From: Beverwykella pulmonaria
Lineage: Eukaryota; Ascomycota; Dothideomycetes; Pleosporales; Melanommataceae
Assembly (NCBI GenBank): GCA_001599595.1
Contig: BCHH01000005.1
Coordinates: forward strand, 2,310,678-2,374,677
Reading direction: 5' to 3'
Length of the DNA: 64,000 nt
In this document: positions 41,617 through 53,854 of the stretch, in pieces
Layout of the letters: every line of letters starts with the position of its first letter
Numbering within the stretch: position 1 is the stretch's first letter
Notes under the pieces: generated by a model
What the model saw: only the letters and a program-made list of their open reading frames with translations
What the model was told of the DNA's origin: nothing
Databases searched by the model: none
Made by a program: the position numbers and the translations under genes

Positions 41617-41924
41617 ATGCTCTTCAATAACATCCTTCTCGCCCTTCTCGCGTCCATTGCTATTGCCTCCCCTCTTACCAAGCGCTGGGCCTGCGGCGGT
41701 GTCGCTCCAGCCTTTAGCTGTGAGCCCAAATCCGGCTGCAAAGATGAAATTGCTTGGGCCAGTTGTTCCACATCAAATGGCCTGACTGCATGTGGTGACC
41801 CTTATCCAAGTCGAACACAACCGGTGTCTCCGTGCCAGAGTGCGGCCTTTACTGCCTGCGGTAAGTGATGTAGTTCGGTGAAGTATTGGAGGGCTGATCA
41901 GATGTAGAGGCAAAATACTGCTAG
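41617..41924 (+). CDS. small secreted cysteine-rich protein, 86 aa
   Basis: Exon 1 is 41617..41860 and a 17-base terminal exon is 41908..41924, with a 47 bp intron (donor GTAAGT, branch-like ctgat, acceptor gatgtag). Without splicing the frame ends Cys-Gly-Lys with seven cysteines; with splicing it ends E-A-K-Y-C and has eight, an even number. The signal peptide is residues 1-18 or so, followed by PLTKR, a Kex2-type dibasic site, so a mature peptide of about 63 residues starting at Trp is expected. It has no known domain. The size, Kex2 site and cysteine content fit a secreted effector-like or antimicrobial protein; that role is inference. Confidence 0.7.
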
Positions 41925-43349
41925 AGAGGAGAATTGGGAATGATATATTGTTGCGAGTTTGAGTAGACAATCGCTTTTGGCATCGGCGCTGTTATAGCTT
42001 CCGATGCTTGATTTAACGGTCCTACTTTTTGAATGGGAGATCGACGCATAGCGTCATCGCCGGAGCGCTCTCAACTTCTCCAATCAATGACTAGCTGTTT
42101 CGCTGGCGAATCACATTTATTATCATTAGCCTTCTATTTCATCGAGGATTCGTCTTAATACAATTATACACCTACATCAAAGTTCCCTACTTACGAAACC
42201 CCTTACAAAGATCTAGCTAACTAACGTTATAATATCTGTAAGCAGAAGCATGGAGGAAAGAGTATCCAGATCTGTATTTTGTGTGAAGTATGTACAGATG
42301 TGATATATATGACGGACTGATTAGTTAGTGGCACATCCGCGGGATGGTATGGTGTCCTGGGCTTACAAAGCTAAAAATTTACTAGAATAAAATTTATGTA
42401 TAGAGCAGCTTCTGTTCTTAATAATTTATTATGAAGTATTAGTAAAGATATTTGAAGTAAAAATCTTGATTTTTTGGTAGAGCGCGGATACAGCAGCACG
42501 CTTGTGCTTTACGTTATTACAGTAGGTTCTTGTTTTCTCACTCTTGGAAATATGTGTCAGGCGATTCAAGCATCTGCGCGAAAATCTTAATAGGTTTGCT
42601 TCTCACTAAGAGCTTGAAATTGATGTCAGCGGAGCTCTGACTTATGCACGTCGAATGGGTTGTGTCAGAACAAAATGTGAACACACTTTGTCCTTGCGTT
42701 GATTGGCATACATACCTACCAACAGGTTGATTTTATATATATGATTGTCCGTATTGTATGAAGGTACTGTGGGCTGCAAATTGCTGGGTTATGTCACGTA
42801 CTCTAATTTGAGAACCGAACGTTGAAAATAGAGAGCCAAGACAGCTAAGCCGATAGAAGATGGACCAAGAATTAACTACGCGGCTGTGTGTAAGATTTGG
42901 CCCCAATATCGGGCAGAATCTTCCAGGACACCAATCATTGACGCCCTTAAATTTATCCACGCGATCGTTGTAAATATTTTATGTCCGCTTGCGCAAGACA
43001 TAAGCGCCAACTGGATCTCGCACAACTAAGAAAGCCGTGCGCACTTTGAAACTGTGAGTTTCTAATCACATTCCTTGCCTCGCGCTGACTGTTTACTTTT
43101 TTGAAGATTCTTTTGTGTCGATGCTACTTTTGTCTGGCTTGATTACTCCTTTGAGCTATTCCAAGAATAATTATCGGTTATCGTAGCGATGCAACAGCGG
43201 TATACGCAATAATAGAACCGTTAACGGGTGCACTTGGTAGCTCATATTCGAGGATCACCCGCTCCGCTCCTGTTCATCACTTGTTCCTCCATGGCCCTTT
43301 TGGCGCACCCCCTTGCATTATTCTTCCCACGTTCTTTTAATGTTGCAAA
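41925..43349. other. AT-rich intergenic
   Basis: About 1.4 kb without a gene. The 42,240..42,480 part is clearly AT-rich. The right end is the promoter of the membrane protein gene. Confidence 0.45.
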
Positions 43350-45523
43350 ATGAAAGTCGAGGAGGCAGGCACCATACTTGCAATGTCGGTCCACGATGAG
43401 AGATTCCAGTTATCCTCCGCGGCGGATGTCGATGCTGGCAATTCTCAAAGGTCTCACGAGAACAAGATGCGTAGGATGTGGCAGCCGCAAACGCGCAAGA
43501 TAATTCTTGCCTGTGGTCTGGTTGTGTTGCCTTTGCTTGCCTTTACCCTCACGATTGTCGGGCTTGTATTCTCGAACACAGTTAAACGAAGCTCAGATTG
43601 CGCCTACTCCGAGCTCTGTAACCCGGCAATCATTTCTAACTCCACCAGTGGCACTAGCAAGTTTAACTATTATGTTGACTTCCCTGCTGCCCGGCTTGCC
43701 TTTCTGGCTTCTCTATCGTCGACGATTTCGTTTTCACTTGTCAGTGTCCTCATGACGACGTACGCATACTCGGTTGCTTGCGAACTTCTTCGAATGTCCA
43801 ACACGAGAGACGAGCATGGGAATTTGCCGACTCCATATCAAACAAGCATGCTCGTGCGAGTTCTCAACGCCGAGCTTTTGACCTTGTGGGAATTGGGTTT
43901 CGTGAAAGTATTTCATGCTATCTTCCACATGAAATTATCGACATGGCGAAGCGACTTGAAGTCCCCGAGGCTTTTGCGAAAGGCATTGTTGGTGTTTTTT
44001 GGCTGTATCGTTGCATCGTAAGAACCGAGGGACTCGAAGGTCAGCGAACGAAGTTAACTTTTCCAGGCTTTTAATCCAGGCTGCAGACACGTACCTCCAC
44101 ATCAGCATAGAATCGATCAACATGGTGCAAATATACCCCGAGACGACCGAGACAAATCAGTTCAGTCGAGGCCTCGCTCCCTGGTGCCTCAACAGCGAGA
44201 TCGGCTCGTACAAAAACAAGAACTTTTGGAGCTGCTCTATTACTCCAATCAACGAGAGACTGACTTTCAAGCCATCAAACAACAGTGTTTTCAATGCATA
44301 TGCTGTTGGCCCCGAGAAGGACTACGCACTGAACTACACGGATCCAGATGGAATTTACTACTCTATAGTGGGTCCGCCGGGTGCGAGTCAGGATCTAGAT
44401 TGGGCTGCGTCTTCATTTGGAGCTTCCACGCAATGCTCTGCGATCCCCTTCGATGCCTGTAGTGTATACCACAACCGTGAATTACGCATATATCCTTTCA
44501 ATTGCACCTATGAGCGCGGGGGCATCGATTTAGCTGGAAACATGTCTGGTTACGCACATCAATTGCACTATTTCGATGCTCACAAGCTTATACCAGAAAA
44601 AGGTTCACCATTTCTACATCATGGGATAATTCCGCTCAATCTATCTAAGACCATTGGAGCAAACCTCACGGATCAAGATGCGAACGACATTTTCCGAAAC
44701 CCTTGGAGATCTTTAAACCTTGTAAGCGTACTGGGGGACAAAGAAGTTATTCCGGATTCCTTTCATACTGACCCAAGAATCTGGCAAATGGAAGACTTTC
44801 CACCCTACTTCATGCTGCTACATTGTAATATCACTAGTAAGTCTTGAAAACTTTCCTTTTTTTTCTCCATTGAGCTAAGACAAAGTAGTTTGGGACGTTG
44901 AATACACAGCGATAGGCCACACCGTTGTCAACATGACCAAGAAGAAGAGCAACGGCACCGCTGCAGGAATTTCAAGTATGGCTACATTGGATTCGTTCAG
45001 CTTCATGCCAGGAAACTTCGACGCCATCCTCCAGGAGGCTAGTGTCACGCTGTCCACACCCCAGGAATTCATCGACACTTATGCCAATGGCGTAAGCAAA
45101 GTCATGACGCTTCCATTGGCAACGCAAACTACTGGTCGAGCAGCTCGCTTAGTACAAAAACGAGTTTCGAAGGTCATAACGGAAATCCCAAAAGCCGCGC
45201 TCTGGTGCCTCGTTTTCTCAAACTTATTGTTTATCGCTATGGGCCTCACTCTCACGGTCTTGGCTCTCATAGCGACTTCCCCGGCAGTGTACCAGGTTCA
45301 GACTCGACTTGGAGTGGCTGGGCTAATAGCGCAGCTCTTCGAGATACAGCACTCGGAACGCGCTGTCGAGAGTGATACTGACCTCTTCGAGAAGCCTGGA
45401 GATGAGGAAGAACCGGCGGCCCCAATCAAGATTGGTGTTAGGAGGACTAATACTGGAGGGTCAGTCTTTACCGCGGTTGTCAACGAAAGGGGGGTGCACG
45501 AAGAACCGGGGAAGAGGGGATAA
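43350..45523 (+). CDS. four-helix membrane glycoprotein of unknown function, 691 aa
   Basis: Exons 43350..44017, 44067..44836 and 44886..45523, with two 49 bp introns. A cytosolic N-terminus of about 50 residues is followed by helix 1 (IILACGLVVLPLLAFTLTIV), helix 2 (LAFLASLSSTISFSLVSVLM) and helix 3 (LLVFFGCIVASLLIQAADTY). A large loop of about 330 residues follows, with several NxS/T sites and about seven cysteines. Helix 4 (LVFSNLLFIAMGLTLTVLAL) and an acidic cytosolic tail end the protein. This layout is seen in uncharacterised plasma membrane proteins of filamentous ascomycetes. Nothing suggests an enzyme or a channel, and no neighbour points to its role. Splice sites are canonical and keep the frame. 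Confidence 0.8.
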
Positions 45524-46258
45524 TCAAGAAAACTCTAATCCATCGAAATGTACCTAATGGCGGAACTACATAAGATTTTGGTGCGTGGGCTCCAACCATA
45601 CCTCCTGGTGGAAAGCCATCGAGAATAGAATTATTCACTAGTTCAAAGGGTGACTGATCATTTCTCTAATGATTTCTCTAGTTGTTTACCAGAGGAGCGT
45701 CTCCAGTCCCTCAGTCGTTTTGAATGGGCCCGCAACGCCTCTCTCCCACTGTTTACCACCACGAATCGGGCTTCCTAGTTCCTCGAGACCAACTGCGTGA
45801 CGTTAGCAACTATTATTGGCACACCCATTGTAATAAGACATGAGCAAATGCGCAACAGAGTCTTCGTCGAGGTTATTGAGATAAAGAGAGGTTCTCCAAG
45901 TCAAGAACGGGAAGAATAGATCAAGAGAGGAGTTCAAGTCAAAGTCGTCACGACAATTCAAAGAATGTTTCGGAATGCCTGCGTACCAGCCGTAGCGTTT
46001 CTAATCTACTCAACGTGGCCCTTTACCCGAATTCATGCCACTTACCCGAAAGAAGCTCAGTCGTCATCCCAGTATCCCGGCTGAACTCGATATTTTCATA
46101 TAATATAGAAACAGTACCAACCTTCATTTACGACCCGTACTGCGAACTTAATCATCTGCGGAATCTCATAATACATATTTAAGTAACCCTTCTCGCGGTT
46201 GCTTTATGAAAAAAAAGTCGATTCAACAAACAATAGCTTCGCGCAGCACCACCACGCC
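45524..46258. other. intergenic
   Basis: Nothing is seen apart from the promoter of the GH131 gene. Confidence 0.4.
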
Positions 46259-47246
46259 ATGCACATCGTTAATGTTCTTCTGTATCTCTCTGTTGCGTTC
46301 GCGACACCTATTTATCGTCACCAGGCTCCCATTGCGTGTCCTATAATATTTGACGGTCGCATTCCTGCCAATCTCACCTCCTCAACCCTAGATACGACTG
46401 CCTCTCCCTATAGCCCGCGCTATGTCAAGGGCGAGAACCTAACGTGGTCGTCCATTTTGCTTTTTCCACCCAAAATACCACCGTCTCGCTTTGATTCGGA
46501 AGTCCAACACAAAGCCTTTGAGGTGACGATAAACGATGCATCACTGTTTCGCTCTGGTGCGGGTCTGCAAGTCGGTTTCCGTCGCGCAGGCCTGCTTCTC
46601 GCGAACGACACGAACGCGGCAGGCTCGGATGCCGCAGACAAAGGCGTTGTGACATTCCATTGGAGTGTAGCTCAAGATGCTTCTCGAGCACTGAATCTGT
46701 CGCACGAGTACATGAATGTCTGGCATGAGAAGGCGGATTACTCGGGGAACCAGTTCACTTTTGTGGGTGGTGTGGTGCTTAGGCAGGATGGTGGCGACGG
46801 AATCGAAACACCAGAAGAAAAGAATAGTTGGAAAGTGCAGGATGCAAAGAACAAGGTTGTGTTTCGGACACCAATCGCACCGAGTGGGTGGCAGAACTTC
46901 GCAATTCAGTTGGACTATACCAACAAGTGAGTATTTCTAAATGATGAGGCGTGAATTGCAAGATTCTAGAGAAATTATCATTCATCACATGACTTCAGCT
47001 GACCTCATATTTAGTACGATGCAGGTATTCTACTCGAGCGGAGATGAACAGTTGAAAGAAGTCACTACTCGACTACCAAATGAAAACTCTGGTGGAGGCC
47101 AATTGCAACTAGGTATTGCTAAGAAGCCAACAGAAACTGAGACAGTAGTTTGGGATGGGTATCAAGAGCATATTATCATGAGTGAAGGACAAATATATGG
47201 AAGTGTGTTTGTGGAGGATAGCTCGGGGGAGTGTGTCAGTCGTTAG
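46259..47246 (+). CDS. GH131-family secreted glucanase-like protein, 299 aa
   Basis: Exons 46259..46926 and 47015..47246 (88 bp intron). The signal peptide is about residues 1-16. Family blocks in order: CPIIFDGRIPANLT, SSTLDTTASPYSPRYVKGEN, WSSILLFPP, FEVTINDASLF, GFRRAGLLL, HWSVAQDASRALNLSHEYMN, VWHEKADYSGNQFTF, WQNFAIQLDYTNNTMQVFYS, SGGGQLQLG and an ending ECVSR. GH131 enzymes cut beta-1,3/1,4/1,6-glucans and occur mainly in plant-interacting fungi. One proposed catalytic Glu is kept (E150 in SHEYMN), but the other, in the RRxEL position, is glycine (G111). Activity is therefore doubtful. Confidence 0.9.
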
Positions 47247-48064
47247 CCGTTTATATCACGGCTGGATGCAACCAAAACTATGGAATATGTGGTCTATTCA
47301 CCTAGCAAACAGCCCTATATTGATGTGACTACGAATTTTCATTGTGAGCCTCCTACGAGTCCTAGTCCAAAGGTAGATTTGCCGAGAAGTAAAGACACAG
47401 CCAAGGTTGAGGACTAGTGGTGTTTCCGTTTTGGGCTATTCCAGCGCGAACGCACTGTCCAGCTGCACGTGCTCTAGCCCTACAACCACCGCGCGCCATG
47501 TAAAGTCCGGGTAGATGGCAAAGCCATGCCAAACCCATAGCGAGGCTTAGGCGGTGTGATAGAGTGCTCAGAAAGCGTGAGAGATACATATTTTTTTGGC
47601 TCCTTTCACTTGGGTCTTTCACTTCACAGTGAGAGAGGAGAGATGGAAGAGAAGACCAAAACGTCACCATTTCCAGTAGGTTGACTCATTTGATCTAGCT
47701 GTGCTTAAAGGCTTGGGGAGGCCATAGGCGTGCGCTGGCTTGGGGTTTTCGTCACTGTCTCAATACCCGTCTGCTTAATACCGCCGTCCGACCGCGTCCA
47801 ACTCGAACTCTCGTTCAGCACCCCACACGGCGCTACGAATGGGTCCAAAAAATGACGATCCATCTGCCCAGACATCCCTAAAACGCATCTGCGCCTGTTG
47901 TTGTCACCTCTCTTTCTTACTATTGCGACTCTGTCTCTTCTGCCATGCATTCCACCAGAAGAATCTGCTCGAGGCCTCGCACTCATCACTACCCGATCGA
48001 GCAATTGTCAGGAAGAGGTGAAATTTTCGCCCGAGTCATATGCCGTGGGGCTCAATTGGAGGCA
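47247..48064. other. intergenic
   Basis: No gene can be supported. A 100-codon minus frame at 47705..48004 is Arg-rich and unremarkable. Confidence 0.35.
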
Positions 48065-48449
48065 CTAGAAAACGAGATACCCGCTCTCATGCGGGCATCT
48101 ATGAGCGAGTTCACGTCTAGTTTGCTTTTACCAAAGCTAACACACATTTCTTACCGAACGTAGAGGTCGTGGGCTTCAGACAAGATGCTAACATCCAGAC
48201 CATCATGGGCGTCGGACTCGTCATTTAAAGGATAGCCTGGAACAACAATGCTTGGATTAGGTACGGGAGTAGAACGCAAGAGTGCAAACACATCGTGATG
48301 CGTGTCCATTCTCCTGACACATGCTGTGACCCAGAAGTCGACCATTCTTGAGTGATATTTCGTTGTGGAGAAGTCAACGTGTGCACCTCGAGAATGCCAT
48401 CCGTCTCGAACAAGGCTGTCAATAAGGCCGGGGTGCGATGCAGTGGCCG
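48065..48449 (-). pseudogene. orphan exon pair of an unrecognised gene
   Basis: A well-formed exon at 48155..48449 (acceptor ATTAG on its right, donor GTAAGA on its left) codes about 98 residues such as HPGLIDSLVRDGWHSRGAHV and YHSRMVDFWVTACVRR. A 55 bp intron (48099..48154) and a short final exon 48065..48098 end at TAG. The composition is protein-like over the whole length. Upstream I find no start or further exon, so it looks like the 3' end of a truncated gene. I do not recognise the family. Confidence 0.4.
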
Positions 48450-48748
48450 CTAATTATGCGCTACGTAGTCCAATAGTATATGACCAGTAATTGGCACCTC
48501 TTCGTCGTTTAACTACTTCGGCAGAGGATTGGAAACACTATGATTGCGGCAACATTTAACGGCTAAGAGATGATAAAAAGTTTCAAATGCAGCTACACGC
48601 ATATGAATGAAGAGATGAAGGAAACAGGCAACTGTTAAATTGGGAGCCTTGAAAAGCAAACGTAAGCTTGCTGGAAGGTTTTCTAAAAGCATGTACAAGT
48701 AGAAAAGAAGGCCCGAAAGATGAGGGCACCCAGGGTATACCTATCCAT

Positions 48749-49380
48749 CTAATACTCGATCCTACCAGCAACGCGCTTCTTCATCCCCGCAGCCGTGCAC
48801 ATGGTCATGATAACATCTCCGCCACCTTGACCCGCCTGGCAGCTCTTGGTAGCCAGATCGCCGTTCCACACATAGTACAGCTGATCAGGGCAGTAGGCAC
48901 CAGGCGCGCATTCTGCGACAGCACACTGTCCTCCAGTTGCCTCGATCTTGAGACCTCCTTCGTGACCGGGGCAGCGGGAAGCATCCTGGCCGTTAACGCA
49001 GTCGATGAGAGAGATATCGTACCACAGTGTGTCAGTGAGGGCATACTCGAATTGTGTGATGCCTAGAATAGGTTATATGTAAGCACATATTTTTTTTTCC
49101 CACGTGGTCAGAGAATAGAACGATGGAAACCCTAGAGTCACTCACCATGGGCCCAAAGGTCGGCTGGGTCTTTCGCAATCTTGAGCGATTTGCCCGCTCC
49201 GCCGGTCATGCCTTGAATGTACTGGCCGCCCGCCGGGACGAACTGTTGCGAATTGTCCAATGTGCTTAGTACAGTCACGCCGTAACCACATCGGTTGTTG
49301 ATGATGGCATTGCCAGCCAGGGCAGAGCCAATCAGGGCTTGGACCGCGACGGCGGCGCTGAGGAAGCTGCGGGAGAACAT
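48749..49380 (-). CDS. BYS1-domain / thaumatin-like secreted protein, 182 aa
   Basis: Exon 1 is 49146..49380 and exon 2 is 48749..49062 (83 bp intron). A signal peptide (MFSRSFLSAAVAVQALIGSALA) precedes AIINNRCGYGVTVLS. Further on come ITQFEYALTDTLWYDISLID, then C-rich segments (RCPGHEGGLKIEA, QCAVAECAPGAYC) and a final VIMTMC. This is the layout of Blastomyces yeast-phase-specific protein 1 and related thaumatin-like antigens of ascomycetes. They are secreted or wall-associated and induced in certain growth forms; the molecular role is unknown. The start is the only ATG before the signal peptide. Confidence 0.88.
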
Positions 49381-51386
49381 GTTAAAACGAGGGAAGTTTG
49401 GTTTTTAAAAAAAGAACAATGAGTGGACGACTAATCAATAGTCAAGACAAGAGTGTACAAAAGAGGAATGAATGCTGGTTGATTGTGGATGATGGCGACA
49501 GCTGGGCGCCGATCTGATCATTTAAGTACCTACCTCTCGAGCTGTCTCTTACGCACGCTCTCCGCATGAGTGGCAATCGTTAAGGATTCCTCATTCCATA
49601 CGAGTCGGAACTCCGTTTCGCGATGAACTAGTCCACGTGTGAGCTAATCTGTTCTAGTAGACATGTACGCACGGGAGGCTGTGTCGAAGCATCAAACGTG
49701 TTTGCGAAGCAACGCCAACCAGACCCTCCGTTTCAGAAATCACGGTGTCTATAGTGCTAATAGGGAAGCAATCGGACTTTGGAAATGAGCGGAACGGGTT
49801 TCTTGGCGGAAACCAGTAAGGCGCGCGCGTGGTGAGATGTGGCGGCGGTCCGATGTTTCGCGTGGAAACGGAGTTCCGTGCCCGTTCAGGTACGCATTGG
49901 CGCTGATTGGCTGATGCAATTACGGTCTTGACATTCAGGCCCGATGCAATTAACTAAACCGGCAATGATTCTTGGGTAGGGTCGCGAAAACCTGGAGAGC
50001 AGTGTACTTTGGTAGCTTCTTTAGAAAAGATGACGCGCGAAAAGATTCCAAACGGAGATTCTCATTAACCAACGCTGCGGCATCTCTTGACTCTCTAGTA
50101 TAGACGCGCTAGAACGCATGAAGACCATCGATACCGAAGAGATTATTGACACCAGTGTCGATGCTAGTGCGATGTGGGTGGTGAGGTTCTTCGTATTGGA
50201 AGACCAACTCCGGGCTTCACAAAGGTATATGCCGCCTCATCCTCCAGGATCGCCGCTATACGTTCGCTAACACTGTTCAGCCCAGTTGCGCTCTCTCCTA
50301 ATGTTGTACCAGCGAATCAAAGCGAGACACCATGGCCTAGAGTTCCTGAGATGGATGTGAGAAGCGTCGAACCTCTTCCGGTCTACTATTGGGGGATATA
50401 AAGGCGCATCTGAAAGACCCCAAGTGTTACCTCTCATATGGGACAGAGCATCGATGCTTCAAGGTGTTTTCGGCATGGTAGATGCGATTGTAGGCGATGG
50501 GTGGGCGATGCGCTCCAGTACGAGGGATGGATTCGGTTGTGGAAATGATGGGGGAAAGGCCGGAGTAACTGCCACAAATCCGTTATCGCCGCGATTTCCG
50601 GACCGTCGCTTAAACTTCGAACCCTAAGAGCTATTAAATCCCTAAAGCCAGCCTTTCTATTGGGCATGAAACTTACCCCCTTTAACTACAAAAGAGAAAC
50701 CATGCAAGAGAGCAACTCTTTTAGAGCAATATCGAGTTGAATAATATTCTAAAGAAATAAACAAGGATACTTTGCAAATGTAACCCAGGCGCTACTAACA
50801 ATGTCTCCAAGATGGAGAGCTATCGTTCAGAGGATGTGCCGGCACTCAATGTGCATGGGTTAAAAGCGGTCACTGAAATAGAGAAGATGAGGGCTTAATC
50901 GTGGGGCAATGCTGGTTAGTGGTTAGATGGCTTGAGATGTGTTTGATTGGTGCAGGACATAGAGTGATGCGGTTTCTTTCGCGGTTTCTTTCAGGCAGAG
51001 ACACGTTTATGATATAAATTTCCTAGTTTTAATTCGGTTAGTCTGCTCCTGGATCACTATGAGCCTGGAATTATAGAGTCACATAGCCTTCCTGCGCAGG
51101 GTCGGTTTCCTCGATTCCTGACACTGCCTGAGTCTATCTCAAACAGAAGTTGTGCTTTGTTGTTCACCCATATGTCGTATGCATCTATGGTAATCGACTA
51201 CAATGCTCCCTCGACGAAACAGTTTGCTCCGCCACACATGCCATCTCATTCAAAGGCATCCCCTATTAAGCGGGCTTCTTCCTCGTTAAACTCAACCGTT
51301 TAAATTTTTTCACATACCATTTTACTACTCGTCCCGCCAAGATCTATTGCGCCACTCATGGCATCCATTACCAGCACAGCTCCAAC
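49381..51386. other. long intergenic stretch
   Basis: No convincing gene lies in about 2 kb. A 50-codon frame beginning MKTIDTEEIIDTSVDA at about 50118 and a frame at 50424..50627 show no domain. Confidence 0.35.
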
Positions 51387-51647
51387 ATGACACGCCCCGG
51401 CAGCAATGTATCGCTTACGATGAACGACGCCCCGTTGGCAGTGGGCTTGGAGATGGCCATTTTCGTTGCTTCTGGTATGTGGCTCATTGTGAGCATATCA
51501 TCGGGACTAGAGTCGGATTCAATCAACTGTCAGTACTATGATTTGCAAGGATGGGTTGGATTCAGGCGATTTCGGATAGGCATATGCGCGCTCCTTTTGT
51601 TTGTCATCTGGCTACGGCGGAGAAGATTCAAGGTTGTTAAGTTGTGA
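51387..51647 (+). CDS. possible small two-helix membrane protein, 86 aa
   Basis: One exon. Two hydrophobic segments (MAIFVASGMWLIVSI and IGICALLLFVIWL) flank a short polar loop, and a basic tail (RRRRFKVVKL) follows, favouring a cytosolic C-terminus. There is no family match from memory and no intron, so it could be a chance frame. Confidence 0.35.
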   Translation: MTRPGSNVSLTMNDAPLAVGLEMAIFVASGMWLIVSISSGLESDSINCQYYDLQGWVGFRRFRIGICALLLFVIWLRRRRFKVVKL

Positions 51648-52100
51648 GGTACAGATTCCTGGTAGGCTGCGCCGCAATGGTAGGGAGGGTAGGAGTGTTT
51701 GCAGCATGCGACACCACGTACATGGGAAAACAAGGGCGAAATAGCTTTGGCTGTGTATGAATTAAGTGTTTTTTTTTGAGATGCAGGTTTCAAATGCAGT
51801 GAAAGAAGGCGCTGGCAGGCTGCGCTGCAATGGTCGCGAGCGTTTGCAACATACCGAACCAGTGAACAACACCACTGCAGCACAAGCGTCAAGTTGCATG
51901 TCACCACCCGCAATCCTTCCCACGGGAGGGTAGCGCAGGTAGCCTGTCCCGCTCCTTGGCTACTGCAGTTGTGTGATTTCGTTTAATTAGTCCACTTCTT
52001 TTGTTGCCGTCGTGCCTCCATCCACGAAACGCATTCGACACCTCTTTCCACTCACTCTCACTCCATCCTTCTCTACTACCTTCTCTTTCCCAACAGCATC
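51648..52100. other. intergenic, promoter of second P450
   Basis: Two imperfect local direct repeats of aggctgcg(c/t)(c/t)gcaatgg lie near 51666 and 51816. No gene is seen. Confidence 0.4.
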
Positions 52101-53854
52101 ATGATCGCCACTGTCGTGCTGACGCTGCTGGCGCCCCCAGGCCTGCTCTTTGCCTGGTCTGCGCTGTCGCTCCAAGCCAACAAGGCCAAGGCAGAGACGA
52201 CAGGCCTGCCGCTGCTGGTGCGATGGGTTGCGCCTACAAATCCCTTTTGGATGATGTTTGGCAGCTCCATCGTGCTCAAATGTCGCGCTCTCAACATCGG
52301 CACCAAGCACTTCCGCCGCTTCTACGTGTTTGGATGGGAGGCCAACGAGCGACACGTTGTGCATCAAGAGCTGGGTCCTGCTTTCATGCTGGTCTCACCT
52401 GGGGGTAATTGGCTCTGTGTCAGCGATGCGTCCGTCTTTGCCGATGTTATCCACCGTCGTACTGACTTTCGGCGCAATATGGAGCAGTTTGCCGTGCTGA
52501 ATGTGTACGGCAAAAACCTGTCCACGACTGACGACGACGAGTGGCAGAAGCATCGCAAAGTCACTGCTAGTACCTTCACTGAGAAGAACAACGAACTGGT
52601 GTGGCAATCGTCACTGTCACAAGCACAAGGCATGCTCGAGTACTGGCTTAAGCACCAATCTGCAGTCAACACCATCGCCGATGATACCAAGGTCTTCACA
52701 CTTAATGTTCTGGCTGCCACCATCTTCAACAAATCATATCCCTTCGAAGGTGCAGCCGAATCGAAAGCCCATGTCAACACCAAGGACGACTCCTACCAGT
52801 ACAGAGACTCGCTTGGCAAAATCCTGGCAAATATCATTCCAATTTTCATATGCGGCGAGCAGGGCCTGAAAGCTTGGTGGACACCAAACTCATGGAAGTC
52901 GGCTGGAACAGCAATCGCAACGTTCCGCTCCTACGTTACTGGATTGATCAACGAGGAGCGAGACAATATGGACCGTGGGGTTCAGAAGAACCAACATCTT
53001 GTCGCCTCGCTTGTTCGAGCCTGCGAGAGCGAAAAGCGCGAGAATTCAAATGGCAAGAGAAACATGACGCTTACTGAGGAGGAAATTATCAGCAACTTGT
53101 TTGTCTACGCTTTCGCTGGAAACGACACTACTGCTATCTCGCTGAACCATCTGCTTGTTCATCTAGCCGCATTCCCCGAAAGCCAGGACTGGATAGCAGA
53201 GGAGATACGTTACTACTTGCCTGAAGATAACACATCAGAGTGGGCCTACAAGACCTTCCCCAAGTTAAAGCGATGCCTCGCTGTTGTGGTACGTAAACCC
53301 AGACATATCACTTAACACATATATTGACCATTCATCAGATGGAATCCCTTCGCATCAACCATCCCTTGGGACAGATTGCGAAGCAAACCGGCAATTTTCC
53401 GCAGGTACTCGCGATTGGATCTTGCACCGTCAGACTTCCACCTGGCACTTCAGTCCATCTGAGCCTAGCAGCAATGCACACACACCCTCAATACTGGGGA
53501 GAAGACTCTCTGAAGTGGAACCCTAATCGTTTCATCTCCACCCCTGATGGCGCCAACAAGTCTCTTGAAGACGAGGTTCTGGCATCAGACACACAAGAAT
53601 ACTTTCTTCCCTGGGCCACTGGACAGCGCGTTTGCCCAGGCAAGAAGTTCTCACAGGTTGAGCTCGTGGCTGCGTTGGCCTTTTTCTTCCGTAAGTACAC
53701 GGTGCAGCCTCAGCCGCAACAGGGAGAAAGCTTGGAACAGGCACGGAAGCGGATCTTTAATACTAGTTTGGAGATTGAGCATGAAGGCAAGATTCTCCAT
53801 GAGACGAGGCACCCGGAGACCATTGCTCTTGCTTGGAGCAAACGCGAGAAGTAG
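52101..53854 (+). CDS. cytochrome P450 monooxygenase (second), 567 aa
   Basis: Exons 52101..53288 and 53339..53854 (50 bp intron, phase 0). The N-terminal anchor is MIATVVLTLLAPPGLLFAW. The C-helix WQKHR has W148 and R152. The I-helix is AGNDTT at 339-344, the K-helix ExxR is E398-S-L-R401, and the haem loop PWATGQRVCPGKKF has the ligand C495. All catalytic parts are intact. The canonical AGxDTT suggests a standard monooxygenase bound to the ER, using NADPH-P450 reductase. It is unlike the first P450 of this window (AHDGTA type). No cluster partners are adjacent, so the substrate cannot be guessed. Confidence 0.93.
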
